Of a DNA stretch of 63,230 bases, positions 1 through 8,537 are shown piece by piece. The notes beneath the pieces are model-generated. The model was not told the DNA's origin. It did not search any database and worked only from the letters and a program-made list of their open reading frames with translations. Location of the stretch: contig NZ_CAJUBK010000008.1 of assembly GCF_910584465.1 (NCBI RefSeq), positions 1 to 63,230 on the forward strand. Reading direction: 5' to 3'. The translations under genes and the position numbers were made by a program. This stretch comes from an uncultured Oscillibacter sp. (GTDB taxonomy: Bacteria; Bacillota; Clostridia; Oscillospirales; Oscillospiraceae). How positions within the stretch are numbered: position 1 is the first letter of the stretch; the number at the start of each line of letters is the position of its first letter.

Positions 1-1420
1 CGATGCCGATGTTCTTCTTGGCGGAGACCTTGCAGCAGATGGTCTCGCCGCCCCAGTCCTCGGGGACCAGGCCGTGCTCGGTCAGCTGCTGCATGACCCG
101 GTCGGGGTTGGCGTTCTCCTTGTCGATCTTGTTGATCGCCACCACGATGGGGATGTTCGCCGCCTTGGCGTGGCTGATGGATTCGATGGTCTGGGGCATG
201 ATGCCGTCGTCCGCCGCCACCATCAGGATGGCGATGTCCGTGACCATGGCGCCCCGGGCGCGCATGGAGGTGAACGCCTCGTGGCCCGGGGTGTCCAGGA
301 AGGTGATGGGCTTGCCGTTGACCTGGACCTGGTAGGCGCCGATGTGCTGGGTGATGCCGCCCGCCTCGCCGGAGGCCACGGAGGTGTTCCGGATGGTGTC
401 CAGCAGGGAGGTCTTGCCGTGGTCGACGTGGCCCATGACCACGACGACGGGGGCGCGGGGGACCAGGTCCTCCGCCTTGTCCTCGGAGACGTCGATCAGA
501 CGCTCCTCGATGGTGACGACGACTTCCTTCTCCACCTTGCAGCCCATCTCCTCGGCGATGAAGGAGGCGGTGTCGAAGTCGATCATCTGGGGCAGGGAGG
601 CCATGATGCCGTTCTTCATCAGCATCTTGACCACTTCCGCGCCGGTCTTCTTCATCCGGCTGGCCAGTTCGCCCACGCTGATCTCATCGGGGATGGAGAC
701 CTTGACGGGGGCCTTCTTGGCGATCTCCAGCTGGAGGCGGCGCATCTTCTCCGCCTCGTCCTGGCGGCGCTTGCTGGAGAAGGAGGGGCCGCCCCGGCGC
801 TGCTGGTTGGAGCGGACCTTCTCCCGGCCGCTGCGCTGCTGGCGCTGCATCCGTTCGCCCTGTTGTCCGCCCAGGGTCTCCAGGCGCTCGTCGTACTTGG
901 CCAGGTTCACGTCGCCGCCCTTCCGGGTGTCCACGATCTTCTTCTGGGGGACCCGGCTGGCGGGCTTCTGGACGGGCTGGGCGCTCTGCCCGGCGCCCTG
1001 TCCCGGCTGTCCGGGGCGGGCCTGGGGCTGTCCGGCGGGCCGCTGCTGGCCCTGGGGCTGGGCGGGGCGCTGGCCCGGCTGGGCGGGCCTGCCCGGGGCG
1101 CCCTGCGCCGCTTTTTGAGGAGCGGCCTTTTGGGCGGGGGCCGCCTTCTGTGCGGGGGCCGGCGGCTGGGCCGCGGGCTTCTTCTCCTCGGCCGGGGCGG
1201 GCTTCGCCTCCTGATAGGTCTCGCGGAAGATGACCTGGATGTCGGAGACGGGATGGTCCTGGGTCAGCCGGTCGAAGAGGATGGAGAGCTCCCGGTCCGT
1301 CAGGACCTGCATGTGGTTCTTCGGAGCCGAGCCGTACTTGGTCAGGATCTCGGTGATGGTCTTGGTGGGGAGGCCGAAGTCCTTCGCCACTTCATGGACT
1401 CTGTATTTTTCGATAGCCAA
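1..1420 (-). CDS. infB: Translation initiation factor IF-2, N-terminal 473 residues (cut by window edge)
   Basis: IF-2 is the GTPase that delivers initiator tRNA to the ribosome. The visible protein starts LAIEKYRVHEVAKDFGL, the usual IF-2 N-terminal fold, from a TTG codon preceded by GAGGTG about 8 bases upstream; no ATG fits as well. Residues about 75-165 are a long A/P/Q/G-rich linker. The GTPase domain begins near residue 329 with GHVDHGKT (P-loop), followed by the switch region GGITQH and then DTPGHE and NKID. The C-terminal half lies outside the window to the left. It is the last gene seen in the rimP-nusA-rnpM-ylxQ-infB operon. The 142-base gap to ylxQ contains a GC-rich hairpin near 1455-1500 that might modulate read-through (inference). 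Confidence 0.97.
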   Translation of the reverse strand, partial: MAIEKYRVHEVAKDFGLPTKTITEILTKYGSAPKNHMQVLTDRELSILFDRLTQDHPVSDIQVIFRETYQEAKPAPAEEKKPAAQPPAPAQKAAPAQKAAPQKAAQGAPGRPAQPGQRPAQPQGQQRPAGQPQARPGQPGQGAGQSAQPVQKPASRVPQKKIVDTRKGGDVNLAKYDERLETLGGQQGERMQRQQRSGREKVRSNQQRRGGPSFSSKRRQDEAEKMRRLQLEIAKKAPVKVSIPDEISVGELASRMKKTGAEVVKMLMKNGIMASLPQMIDFDTASFIAEEMGCKVEKEVVVTIEERLIDVSEDKAEDLVPRAPVVVVMGHVDHGKTSLLDTIRNTSVASGEAGGITQHIGAYQVQVNGKPITFLDTPGHEAFTSMRARGAMVTDIAILMVAADDGIMPQTIESISHAKAANIPIVVAINKIDKENANPDRVMQQLTEHGLVPEDWGGETICCKVSAKKNIGI

Positions 1421-1562
1421 TAGAATACACCTCGTTCTGTTCCTCTCCGTAAGCCCGTTTGAAAACCGGCGGGGGCCCGCCGGCTTTCAGACGGACTCGG
1501 GAGCGGAGAAATTTTTATAGTATAAAGAGGGCTGGCGGGGCCCGGTCGTCCGCGGGGGCACC

Positions 1563-2321
1563 TCAATGCCTCCCGCCGCCGGGGCCCCTGCCGCCTCCGC
1601 CGGAGCGGGGCTTGGGCCCGGGCCGTCCGCTCTGCCGAGGGGGGCGGCCCCCTCCGGAGGGCCCGCCCTTGCGGGGACGCGCGGGCTTGCCGCCGTGGGG
1701 ACGGTCCTCTCCGGGCCTGCCGCCGTATGGACGGCCCTTCCCGGGGGGACGGCGGTCCCGCTCTGCGTCCCGGGGACGGTCCTGCCGCCCCCGGCCTCCC
1801 GGGCGGCGGTCCGGGCCGCGCCCGTCTCCCGGAGCGGGGGGATGTCCCCGTCCCTGGGGCCCGCCCTCCCGGCGGGGCCTGGGGGGACGGCGGTCTCCCG
1901 GCTTGGGGGGCGCGTCCTTCTTCGGGGGGTCCCGGCGGGGGGCCGACCGGCGCTCCTTGGCCCGGCGGCGCTTCAGATCCATCCGGGCGGCGGCCTCGGC
2001 GTAGCGCGCCGGGTCCTGCGCGGCCAGCCGCTCCGTCACGGCGGCGGCCAGCCCCAGGTCCGTCAGGGCCGCGATGGCGGCGCTCCCCCGGCCCAGGGCC
2101 CCGCCCAGCTCCGCCTTGGAGAAGGGGAGGACCAGCCAGAGGCAGTGGCCCTCCTGGGCCAGGTGCTCCGCCCGGCGGAGGGTGTTCCCCGCCGCGTCGG
2201 AGGCCGCCAGCAGCAGCCGCGCCTGTCCGGACTTGGCCGCCAGGGCCGCGGGCTCCTCGCCCACGGCCAGCCTCCCGCCCCGGAGCGCCAGCCCCAGGAG
2301 GGAGAGGATGTTGCTGTTCAT
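1563..2321 (-). CDS. ylxQ: YlxQ-like L7Ae-family RNA-binding protein with long RG/P-rich tail
   Basis: The first ~105 residues (MNSNILSLLGLALRGGRLAV...) match the L7Ae/L30e-type kink-turn binding proteins found between rnpM and infB in Firmicutes. Family members are normally about 100 residues; this one is 252. Residues from about 115 on are almost entirely R, G, P, K and D, with repeats of the type GRP, RPPR and GGRP, and are predicted disordered. The start overlaps the end of rnpM by 4 bases (ATG within the stop region), showing translational coupling. The tail is in frame with no stop, so it is either a true disordered RNA-binding extension or, less likely, the product of a lost stop codon; GC-rich sequence makes long open frames common, so the tail needs protein evidence. 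Confidence 0.85.
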   Translation of the reverse strand: MNSNILSLLGLALRGGRLAVGEEPAALAAKSGQARLLLAASDAAGNTLRRAEHLAQEGHCLWLVLPFSKAELGGALGRGSAAIAALTDLGLAAAVTERLAAQDPARYAEAAARMDLKRRRAKERRSAPRRDPPKKDAPPKPGDRRPPRPRREGGPQGRGHPPAPGDGRGPDRRPGGRGRQDRPRDAERDRRPPGKGRPYGGRPGEDRPHGGKPARPRKGGPSGGGRPPRQSGRPGPKPRSGGGGRGPGGGRH

Positions 2322-2599
2322 ACCGCGCCTCCCAGCTCCGCCTCCATGGCGTCGTAGACCTCCGGAGGGATGGGAGCCTCGAAGGCCCGTTCCAGGGCCC
2401 GGGACTTCCGGGCCTTTTTCAGGCAGGCCACGTCCCGGCAGACGTAAGCGCCCCGTCCGGGCTTCTTGCCGCTGAAATCCAGGCTCACGTCCCCCTCCGG
2501 GGAGCGGACCACCCGCAGCAGGATCTTCTTATCCCGCATCTCCCGGCAGCCCACGCACTGGCGCTGGGGGATCTTCTTGACTTTGGGCATTTGGGACAC
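2318..2599 (-). CDS. rnpM: RNase P modulator RnpM (YlxR, DUF448)
   Basis: 93-residue basic protein with the family signature PQRQCVGCREM near residues 11-21 and GRGAYVCRDVACL near 48-60. YlxR proteins bind RNA, and in Bacillus the family member was shown to modulate RNase P. Length is normal for the family (about 90). It lies between nusA and ylxQ in the conserved order, 30 bases downstream of the nusA stop and overlapping the ylxQ start by 4 bases. A GAGGTG ribosome site lies just upstream of the ATG at 2599. Confidence 0.95.
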   Translation of the reverse strand: MSQMPKVKKIPQRQCVGCREMRDKKILLRVVRSPEGDVSLDFSGKKPGRGAYVCRDVACLKKARKSRALERAFEAPIPPEVYDAMEAELGGAV

Positions 2600-2629
2600 C
2601 TCGCTCTCAAAACGGCTCCCGCCGCTGTC

Positions 2630-3907
2630 TCATGCCTCGGGGAGCTCCGGCTCCGCCGGGGCGTCCGCGGTCTCTCCCGCGGGCTCTTCGGCGGCCCCGG
2701 CCGCCTCCTCGGCAGGCTCTTCGACGGCCTCTTCAGCCGCCTCCTCAGCCGCCTCTCCGGCGGGACCGGCCTCGGGGGCCGGCCGGCCGAAGGGATCCTC
2801 GTCCTCCTCGGGCTGGTAGCTCTGGGGCTTGATGTCGATCTTATATCCCGTCAGCCGGGCGGCGAGGCGGGCGTTCTGGCCCTCCTTGCCGATGGCCAGG
2901 GAGAGCTGGTCGTCGGGGACGACGACGCGGCAGGCCTTGCCCTCGTCCGCCATCCACACGTCCACCACATCGGCGGGGGCCAGGGCGGCGGCGATGAACG
3001 CGGCGGGGTCCTCGCTCCACTTGATGATGTCGATCTTCTCGCCCCGGAGCTCGTCGACGATGGCGGCGACCCGCTGGCCCCTGGGGCCCACGCAGGCGCC
3101 GATGGGATCCACGCCCTCCTCCTGGGACCAGACGGCCATCTTGGTGCGGCTCCCGGCCTCCCGGGCGATGGACTTCACCTCCACGGAGCCGTCGAAGATC
3201 TCGGGGACCTCCAGCTCGAACAGGCGCTTCACGAGGCCCGGATGGGTCCGGGAGATCAGCACCTGGGGCCCTCTCGTGGAATGGCGCACGTCCACCACGT
3301 AGACCTTGATGTGCATCCCCTCCTCCAGGGGCTCGCCGGGGACCTGCTCCCCCGCCAGCAGCAGCGCCTCAGTGGACTCCGCGCCGGTGCCGATGCGCAG
3401 GGAGGCCCCGCCGTTCCGGGGGTCGATGCGGGTGACCACGCCGGTGAGGATCTCGTGCTGCTTGGAATTGAACTCGTCGTAGACCTTGCCCCGCTCGGCC
3501 TCCCGGAGGCCCTGGATGATGACCTGCTTGCCGTTGCCCGCGGCGATGCGGCCGAACTCCATCTTGTCCACGGGGATGCTCACCACGTCGCCGACCTGAT
3601 ACCGGGCGGAGATGGCGTGGGCCTCCGCCAGGGACATCTCGTTGAAGGGGTCCACGTAGTCCTCTTCGTCCACCACGGTCTTGCGGATGAACATGCGCAG
3701 TTCCTTATGCTCCTCGTCCGCCACGACGACGATGTTCTCTTCCTCCACGTCTTTGTGGTCCCGCTGGTAGGCGGTGGTGATGGCCTTGACGACCTTCTCC
3801 AGCATGGCCTCCTTGGGGATGCCGCGTTCCTGTTCCAGCAGTTCCAGGGCGGCGAAGATCTCACCGGGGTTCATGCCGGCGGGTTCCTTCTGTTTCTTGC
3901 CTCTCAT
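2630..3907 (-). CDS. nusA: Transcription termination/antitermination protein NusA
   Basis: RNA polymerase-associated factor controlling pausing, termination and antitermination. The N-terminal polymerase-binding domain (residues 12-135), an S1 domain (about 145-210) and two KH domains are visible, with GPRGQR and GKEGQN as the two KH GxxG loops. The C-terminal ~70 residues are an acidic A/E/P repeat (EEAAEEAVEEPAEEAA type), unlike Bacillus NusA, which ends soon after KH2. The ATG at 3907 is chosen because AAGGAGG lies about 10 bases upstream; the internal ATG twelve codons later aligns with the usual family start but has no comparable site. Second gene of the operon, about 245 bases after rimP. 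Confidence 0.96.
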   Translation of the reverse strand: MRGKKQKEPAGMNPGEIFAALELLEQERGIPKEAMLEKVVKAITTAYQRDHKDVEEENIVVVADEEHKELRMFIRKTVVDEEDYVDPFNEMSLAEAHAISARYQVGDVVSIPVDKMEFGRIAAGNGKQVIIQGLREAERGKVYDEFNSKQHEILTGVVTRIDPRNGGASLRIGTGAESTEALLLAGEQVPGEPLEEGMHIKVYVVDVRHSTRGPQVLISRTHPGLVKRLFELEVPEIFDGSVEVKSIAREAGSRTKMAVWSQEEGVDPIGACVGPRGQRVAAIVDELRGEKIDIIKWSEDPAAFIAAALAPADVVDVWMADEGKACRVVVPDDQLSLAIGKEGQNARLAARLTGYKIDIKPQSYQPEEDEDPFGRPAPEAGPAGEAAEEAAEEAVEEPAEEAAGAAEEPAGETADAPAEPELPEA

Positions 3908-4152
3908 CTTTGGCGAGCCTCCTTATCACTCGGATACATATTCAAATATTCATTCGATATCGATCGATCGGCGGTCTCCCCGCGCCCCGCGGGCGATGCC
4001 GGGCGGAGCGGATGCCGCGGGACCGGACGGACGGGAGCGCCCCGATCCGGCCCGGACAGCCGGGGAGGCCGCGGCCCTGCTCGAAGGGGGCGCGGTGCGG
4101 GGACGGCATCCCCTGGGGAGGATGCGCGCGGCGCCGTGAGGGCCCCTATCGT

Positions 4153-4614
4153 TCAAAACTCCACCCGCAGGCGGACCAGGGCCACGTCCTTCTTCTCGAA
4201 GGTGCGCGCGCCCCCTCCGTCCTCCACGGTGACGGCCCCGGTCTCCGGGTCGTAGGCGGCGAGGACGCCGGGGATCTCCTTCTGCCCGTCCAGGCTGCGG
4301 TAGAGCTTGACCAGCACGGGGCTGCCCATGAAGCGGGCGAAGTCGCCGGGCCGCTTCAGCGCCCGCTCCGCCCCGGCGGAGCCCACCTCCAGGGTGTAGC
4401 TCCCCTCGATGGGGTCGGCCTCGTCCAGCAGGTCCGAGAGCTTGTGGGACACGGCCTCGCAGTCCAGGATGTCCACGCCGCCCTCTTTGTCCAGCAGGAC
4501 GCGGAGGTACCAGGCGCCGCCCTCCTTGACGTATTCCACGTCCCAGAGGGTGCAGCCCGCCTCGGCGATGGCGGGGGCCGCCAGCTCGGCGGTGAGTTCG
4601 GTGATCTTTTTCAT
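4153..4614 (-). CDS. rimP: Ribosome maturation factor RimP
   Basis: 153-residue protein needed for 30S subunit maturation. It shows the RimP hallmarks: N-terminal alpha/beta domain with LWDVEYVKEGGAWYLRV, the segment CEAVSHKLSDLLDE, and the YTLEVGSAGAERAL motif (family: LEVSSPGLDRPL), then a small SH3-like C-terminal domain. The frame is open further upstream, but the ATG at 4614 is chosen because GGAGG lies about 12 bases before it and the family starts here. First gene of the minus-strand operon leading to nusA and infB. Confidence 0.95.
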   Translation of the reverse strand: MKKITELTAELAAPAIAEAGCTLWDVEYVKEGGAWYLRVLLDKEGGVDILDCEAVSHKLSDLLDEADPIEGSYTLEVGSAGAERALKRPGDFARFMGSPVLVKLYRSLDGQKEIPGVLAAYDPETGAVTVEDGGGARTFEKKDVALVRLRVEF

Positions 4615-4722
4615 GAGCGTGTGATCCTCCAGAAGATTTGAGGGAGGGGGAAGGGCCAATAAGAAAGAGCGGACCGCCGGCCCACTCCGTACCTTATACT
4701 TCCATCTTACTCTAATATATGC

Positions 4723-4751
4723 AATATACCACAGCTCATGAGAAAGCGCAA
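4723..4751 (-). promoter_or_regulatory. Sigma-70-type promoter for rimP-nusA-infB operon
   Basis: On the minus strand TTGCGC (4746-4751) is followed after exactly 17 bases by TATATT (4723-4728). It lies about 110 bases upstream of rimP in an AT-richer stretch between divergent operons. Assignment is by sequence only. Confidence 0.7.
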
Positions 4752-4863
4752 GCTTTTTCGCAAATTTTTGGCGTCTTGGGGCGCCGGGCCCGGTCCGCGC
4801 CGGAGCGGCGGGGCGGAGGGCGGGGGGACCTTGAAAAAAAGCGGTCCCCCGGCAAAATTTCTC

Positions 4864-4892
4864 TTGACATAGGGCTTGTTTTCCATTATGAT
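4864..4892 (+). promoter_or_regulatory. Sigma-70-type promoter for the ribosomal protein super-operon
   Basis: A consensus TTGACA (4864-4869) is separated by 17 bases from TATGAT (4887-4892). It faces rpsJ and leaves a 5' leader of about 280 bases. It is the strongest promoter-like sequence ahead of the S10-spc-alpha cluster. Confidence 0.85.
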
Positions 4893-4898
4893 GTATGG

Positions 4899-5176
4899 GC
4901 ATGCGGCGGAAGGGCTTCCGGACGCCGCGCGACCGCGATGAACCGGGAGATTGCTCGAAAGAGGTAACTTCCGGGGAGTATGTCCGATAATCGGGCGGCT
5001 GAGAAAGGTCTGTACGCGCGCGTAGATCGCCGCGCCATGACGGGACTGGCCTGCTTTGCGCCGGTCTTTTTCATGAGCCGGAATGATACGCACGGCAGCG
5101 CGGACAGAAAAATTTCTCTCGCCGTACGGAACCGGGGTCACATCTAAAACCGTACGAAATTAGGAGGAACCTGAAC
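4899..5176 (+). promoter_or_regulatory. Long 5' leader of the S10 operon
   Basis: About 280 transcribed but apparently untranslated bases lie between the promoter and rpsJ. It contains no convincing ORF. Many bacteria use S10 leaders for autogenous control by ribosomal protein L4, so this length is suggestive, but I did not find a confident match to a known leader structure. The rpsJ ribosome site (TAGGAGGAAC) closes it. Confidence 0.45.
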
Positions 5177-5488
5177 ATGGCACAGAAAGAAAAGATCCGC
5201 ATCCGCCTGAAAGCCTACGATCACCAGGTGATCGACCAGAGCGCGGAGAAGATCGTGGAGACCGCCAAGCGCACCGGCGCCGAAGTCTCCGGTCCCATCC
5301 CCCTGCCCACCAAGAAGGAGATCGTCACCATCCTGCGCTCCGTCCACAAGCACAAGGACAGCCGGGAGCAGTTCGAGCGCCGCACCCACAAGCGCCTCAT
5401 CGACATCACCAAGTCCTCCCCCAAGACCGTGGAGGCCCTGATGGCCCTGGAGCTCCCCGCCGGCGTGGAGATCGAGATCAAGCTGTGA
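5177..5488 (+). CDS. rpsJ: 30S ribosomal protein S10
   Basis: 103 residues, normal for S10 (NusE), which sits in the 30S head and also takes part in antitermination with NusB. The family sequence IRIRLKAYDHQVIDQSA near the N-terminus and the loop motif VHKHKDSREQFERRTHKR are intact. First gene of the ribosomal cluster. The 232 bases after it, up to rplC, are GC-rich and non-coding, which is longer than the usual S10-L3 spacing. Confidence 0.98.
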   Translation: MAQKEKIRIRLKAYDHQVIDQSAEKIVETAKRTGAEVSGPIPLPTKKEIVTILRSVHKHKDSREQFERRTHKRLIDITKSSPKTVEALMALELPAGVEIEIKL

Positions 5489-5720
5489 GGCACTCCCCCG
5501 CCCATCCTGACGCGGAGCAGCCAAGCGCCCGCAGAGGGGAGAGGGGGCGCAGGAGAGCGGGCACGGCCCTCGCCGCGGGCGGGGACAGGGCCTGGCGGAC
5601 CCTGCGTTGACGATGTTGTACCGCAGTCTGCCGCTGAACGAGGCAGACGGGTCAAGTTGGCCGGGACGGCCCGAGGGCCGGGGCCGGTCAACCAATAACC
5701 TTTATTAAGGAGGAACATAC

Positions 5721-6440
5721 ATGAAAGCGATCATCGGCAAAAAAGTGGGCATGTCCCAGATTTTTGACGAGAACGGCCATGTGATTCCCGTCACGGTCAT
5801 CGAGGCGGGCCCCTGCGTGGTCGTGCAGAAGAAGACGGCTGAGAAGGACGGCTATGCAGCCGTGCAGCTGGGCTTCGAGGACGTGGCCGAGCGCAAGCTG
5901 ACCAAGCCGGAGCTGGGCCACCTGAACAAGGCCGGCGTCGCCCCCAAGCGGCACCTGAAGGAGTTCGACCTGGAGAACGCCGCCGAGCTGAACGTGGGCG
6001 ACATCCTCAAGGCCGACACCTTTGCCGCCGGGGACTTCGTCGACGTCACCGGCACCAGCAAGGGCCACGGTTTCGAGGGCGTCGTGAAGCGCCACGGCGC
6101 GGCCGTGAAGCGCAACACCCACGGCGGCGGCCCCGTCCACCGGCACCAGGGCTCCCTGGGCGCGGGCACGACCCCGGGCCACATCGCCAAGGGCCGCGAC
6201 GGCGCGGGCCACATGGGCGTGGACCAGGTCACCGTCCAGAACCTCTCCGTCGTCAAGGTCGACCCCGAGCTGAACATGCTGGTCGTCTGCGGCGCGGTGC
6301 CCGGCCCCAAGGGCGGGCTCGTGACCATCAAGTCCACCGTCAAGGTCCACAAGGTCAAGCAGGCCGGTGCGGACATCAGCAAGAACCCGCAGAAGGCTTC
6401 CGGCCGCAACCCGCAGAAGGCCTCCGCCAGAAGCAAGTGA
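5721..6440 (+). CDS. rplC: 50S ribosomal protein L3
   Basis: 239 residues; L3 initiates 23S rRNA folding and reaches the peptidyl transferase centre. KAIIGKKVGMSQIFDE at the N-terminus and the loop GGGPVHRHQGSLGAGTTPG are typical. The C-terminus runs about 25 residues past most L3 proteins and ends in an imperfect repeat (NPQKASGR then NPQKASAR), a basic disordered tail. AAGGAGGAAC precedes the ATG. Confidence 0.97.
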   Translation: MKAIIGKKVGMSQIFDENGHVIPVTVIEAGPCVVVQKKTAEKDGYAAVQLGFEDVAERKLTKPELGHLNKAGVAPKRHLKEFDLENAAELNVGDILKADTFAAGDFVDVTGTSKGHGFEGVVKRHGAAVKRNTHGGGPVHRHQGSLGAGTTPGHIAKGRDGAGHMGVDQVTVQNLSVVKVDPELNMLVVCGAVPGPKGGLVTIKSTVKVHKVKQAGADISKNPQKASGRNPQKASARSK

Positions 6441-6458
6441 GAAAGGGGTGCTGAATAA

Positions 6459-7082
6459 ATGTCTACTGTGAAAGTTTTGAACATGGCCGGCGCGGAAGTC
6501 GGCACTGTGGAACTCAGCGACGCGGTCTTCGGCATCGAGCCCAATGAGTCCGCCGTCCATGAGGTCGTGAAGAACCACCTCGCCAACTGCCGCCAGGGCA
6601 CCCAGAGCGCCCTGACCCGGGCCGAGGTCTCCGGCGGCGGCCGGAAGCCCTGGCGCCAGAAGGGCACCGGCCACGCCCGCCAGGGCAGCACCCGGGCCCC
6701 CCAGTGGACCCACGGCGGCATCGTCTTCGCGCCGAAGCCCCGGAGCTACCGCTATGTGCTGAACAAGAAGGTCCGCCGCCTGGCGCTGAAGTCCGTCCTC
6801 TCCGCCAAGGCCGCCGACGGCCAGCTGGTGGTCATCGACTCCATCAAGCAGGATGCGATCAAGACCGCCGATTTCCGCAAGTTCCTGGACGCGGTCAAGG
6901 TCGACGGCAAGGCCGTGGTGGTCACCCCCGCCGTGGACGAGACGATCGTCAAGAGCGCCCGGAACCTTCCCGGCGTGCTGACCACCCCCGCGACGCATCT
7001 GAACGTTTACGACCTCGTGAACGCCCAGTACCTGGTGGTGGATCGGGACGCCCTCGCCAAGATCGAGGAGGTGTACGCGTAA
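6459..7082 (+). CDS. rplD: 50S ribosomal protein L4
   Basis: 207 residues, standard for L4, which lines the exit tunnel and in some bacteria represses its own operon. The conserved segment GGGRKPWRQKGTGHARQGS with the tunnel loop is intact at residues about 47-65. It follows rplC by 18 bases and its stop codon overlaps the rplW start (TAATG), so the two are coupled. Confidence 0.97.
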   Translation: MSTVKVLNMAGAEVGTVELSDAVFGIEPNESAVHEVVKNHLANCRQGTQSALTRAEVSGGGRKPWRQKGTGHARQGSTRAPQWTHGGIVFAPKPRSYRYVLNKKVRRLALKSVLSAKAADGQLVVIDSIKQDAIKTADFRKFLDAVKVDGKAVVVTPAVDETIVKSARNLPGVLTTPATHLNVYDLVNAQYLVVDRDALAKIEEVYA

Positions 7083-7378
7083 TGGCTACCGCATATGACA
7101 TCATCATCCGCCCCATCATCACGGAGCGGTCCATGGCCGGAGCCGCCGACAAGAAGTACGTCTTCGAGGTGGCCAAGGATGCCGGCAAGATCGAGATCAA
7201 GAAGGCCGTCGAGGAGATCTTCGGCGTGAAGGTCGCCGCGGTCAACACCCTGACGGTGCCCGGCAAGGAGAAGCGCATGGGCGCCGGCCGTCCCGGCATG
7301 ACGAAGACCTGGAAGAAGGCTTACGTCCAGCTGGCCCCCGATTCCAAGACCATCGAGTTCTTCGAAGGCATGGTCTGA
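7082..7378 (+). CDS. rplW: 50S ribosomal protein L23
   Basis: 98 residues. L23 surrounds the tunnel exit and docks SRP and trigger factor. The N-terminal DIIIRPIITERSM and central YVFEVAKDAGKIEIKKAVEEI are typical. Its ATG (7082) shares one base with the rplD stop codon. The upstream in-frame extension is discarded because it would overlap rplD almost entirely. Confidence 0.96.
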   Translation: MATAYDIIIRPIITERSMAGAADKKYVFEVAKDAGKIEIKKAVEEIFGVKVAAVNTLTVPGKEKRMGAGRPGMTKTWKKAYVQLAPDSKTIEFFEGMV

Positions 7379-7403
7379 TCAAACGGAAGGAGAGTAAAGA
7401 CAG

Positions 7404-8240
7404 ATGTCTATCAAAACCTTTAAGCCGACGACTCCCTCCCGTCGTCAGATGACGGTGTCCGGATTCGACGGCATCGACAAGAAGGCCAAGCCCGAGCCCA
7501 AGCTCACCGAGACCCTGAAGAAGAGCGCCGGCCGGAACAGCTATGGCCGCATCACCGTCCGCCACCGCGGCGGCGGCAACAAGCGCAAGTACCGCGTGAT
7601 CGACTTCAAGCGGGACAAACACGACATGTTCGCCACTGTGCTCCGCCTGGAGTACGACCCCAACCGCTCCGCCAACATCGCGCTCCTCGAATACGAGGAC
7701 GGCGAGCGCCGCTATATCCTGGCCCCCGTGGGCCTGAAGGCGGGCGACAAGGTGGAGTCCGGCGCGGGCGCCGACATCAAGGAGGGCAACGCCCTCCCCC
7801 TGGCCAACATCCCCGTGGGCACCATGATCCACAACATCGAGCTGCATCCCGGCAACGGCGCCCAGCTGGTGCGCTCCGCCGGCACCGCCGCCCAGCTGAT
7901 GGCCAAGGAGGGCCAGGACGCCCAGATCCGCATGCCCTCCGGCGAGGTCCGCATCGTGCGGGTCAACTGCATGGCCACCGTCGGGCAGGTGGGCAACATC
8001 GACCACGCCAACATCAACATCGGCAAGGCGGGCCGCAAGCGCCACATGGGCTGGCGTCCCACCGTCCGCGGCTCGGTCATGAACCCCAACGACCACCCCC
8101 ACGGCGGCGGCGAGGGCCGCGCGCCCGTCGGCCGTCCCGGGCCCGTGACCCCCTGGGGCAAGCCGGCCCTGGGCTACAAGACCCGGAAGAAGAAGAACCC
8201 CACCAGCAAGTTCATCGTCAAGCGCCGCAACGAGAAGTAA
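7404..8240 (+). CDS. rplB: 50S ribosomal protein L2
   Basis: 278 residues, normal length. L2 joins the subunits and supports peptidyl transfer. The family start IKTFKPTTPSRRQMT, the RNA-binding GRNSYGRITVRHRGGGNKR and the conserved C-terminal MNPNDHPHGGGEGRAPVGR (with the functionally important histidine) are all present. GGAGAG precedes the ATG by about 12 bases. Confidence 0.98.
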   Translation: MSIKTFKPTTPSRRQMTVSGFDGIDKKAKPEPKLTETLKKSAGRNSYGRITVRHRGGGNKRKYRVIDFKRDKHDMFATVLRLEYDPNRSANIALLEYEDGERRYILAPVGLKAGDKVESGAGADIKEGNALPLANIPVGTMIHNIELHPGNGAQLVRSAGTAAQLMAKEGQDAQIRMPSGEVRIVRVNCMATVGQVGNIDHANINIGKAGRKRHMGWRPTVRGSVMNPNDHPHGGGEGRAPVGRPGPVTPWGKPALGYKTRKKKNPTSKFIVKRRNEK

Positions 8241-8256
8241 GGGAGGCAGATGAAAT

Positions 8257-8517
8257 ATGAGCAGATCCATCAAAAAAGGCCCGTATGTCGCCCCGGAGCT
8301 TCTGAAGCGGGTCGAGGAAATGAACGCGAAGAACGAGAAGAAGGTCCTGAAGACCTGGAGCCGCAGCTCCACCATCTTCCCCTCCTTCGTGGGACACACC
8401 ATCGCCGTCCATGATGGCCGCAAGCACGTGCCCGTGTATGTCCAGGAGGACATGGTGGGCCACAAGCTGGGCGAGTTCGCGCCCACCCGCACCTTCCGCG
8501 GCCACCGGAAGGACTGA
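8257..8517 (+). CDS. rpsS: 30S ribosomal protein S19
   Basis: 86 residues with SRSIKKGPYVAPELL at the start and HVPVYVQEDMVGHKLGEFAPTRTFRGH at the end, the segments contacting 16S rRNA in the head. Slightly shorter than the common 92 residues because the basic C-terminal tail is brief. AGGGAGGCAG lies upstream. Confidence 0.97.
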   Translation: MSRSIKKGPYVAPELLKRVEEMNAKNEKKVLKTWSRSSTIFPSFVGHTIAVHDGRKHVPVYVQEDMVGHKLGEFAPTRTFRGHRKD

Positions 8518-8537
8518 GTTGAAGGAGGATGCAGAAC

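Noticed and set aside
1727..4255. An 842-residue plus-strand open frame across ylxQ, rnpM and nusA
   Set aside because: It is antisense to well-recognised genes, is rich in G, A, R and P, and has no ribosome site. GC-rich DNA yields such frames by chance.
5489..5720. Possible repeat family shared by the rpsJ-rplC gap and the gap before ntpA (33247-33419)
   Set aside because: Both contain GAGAGG...GAGCGGGC stretches, but beyond about 24 bases the match is loose and could reflect shared purine-rich GC bias.
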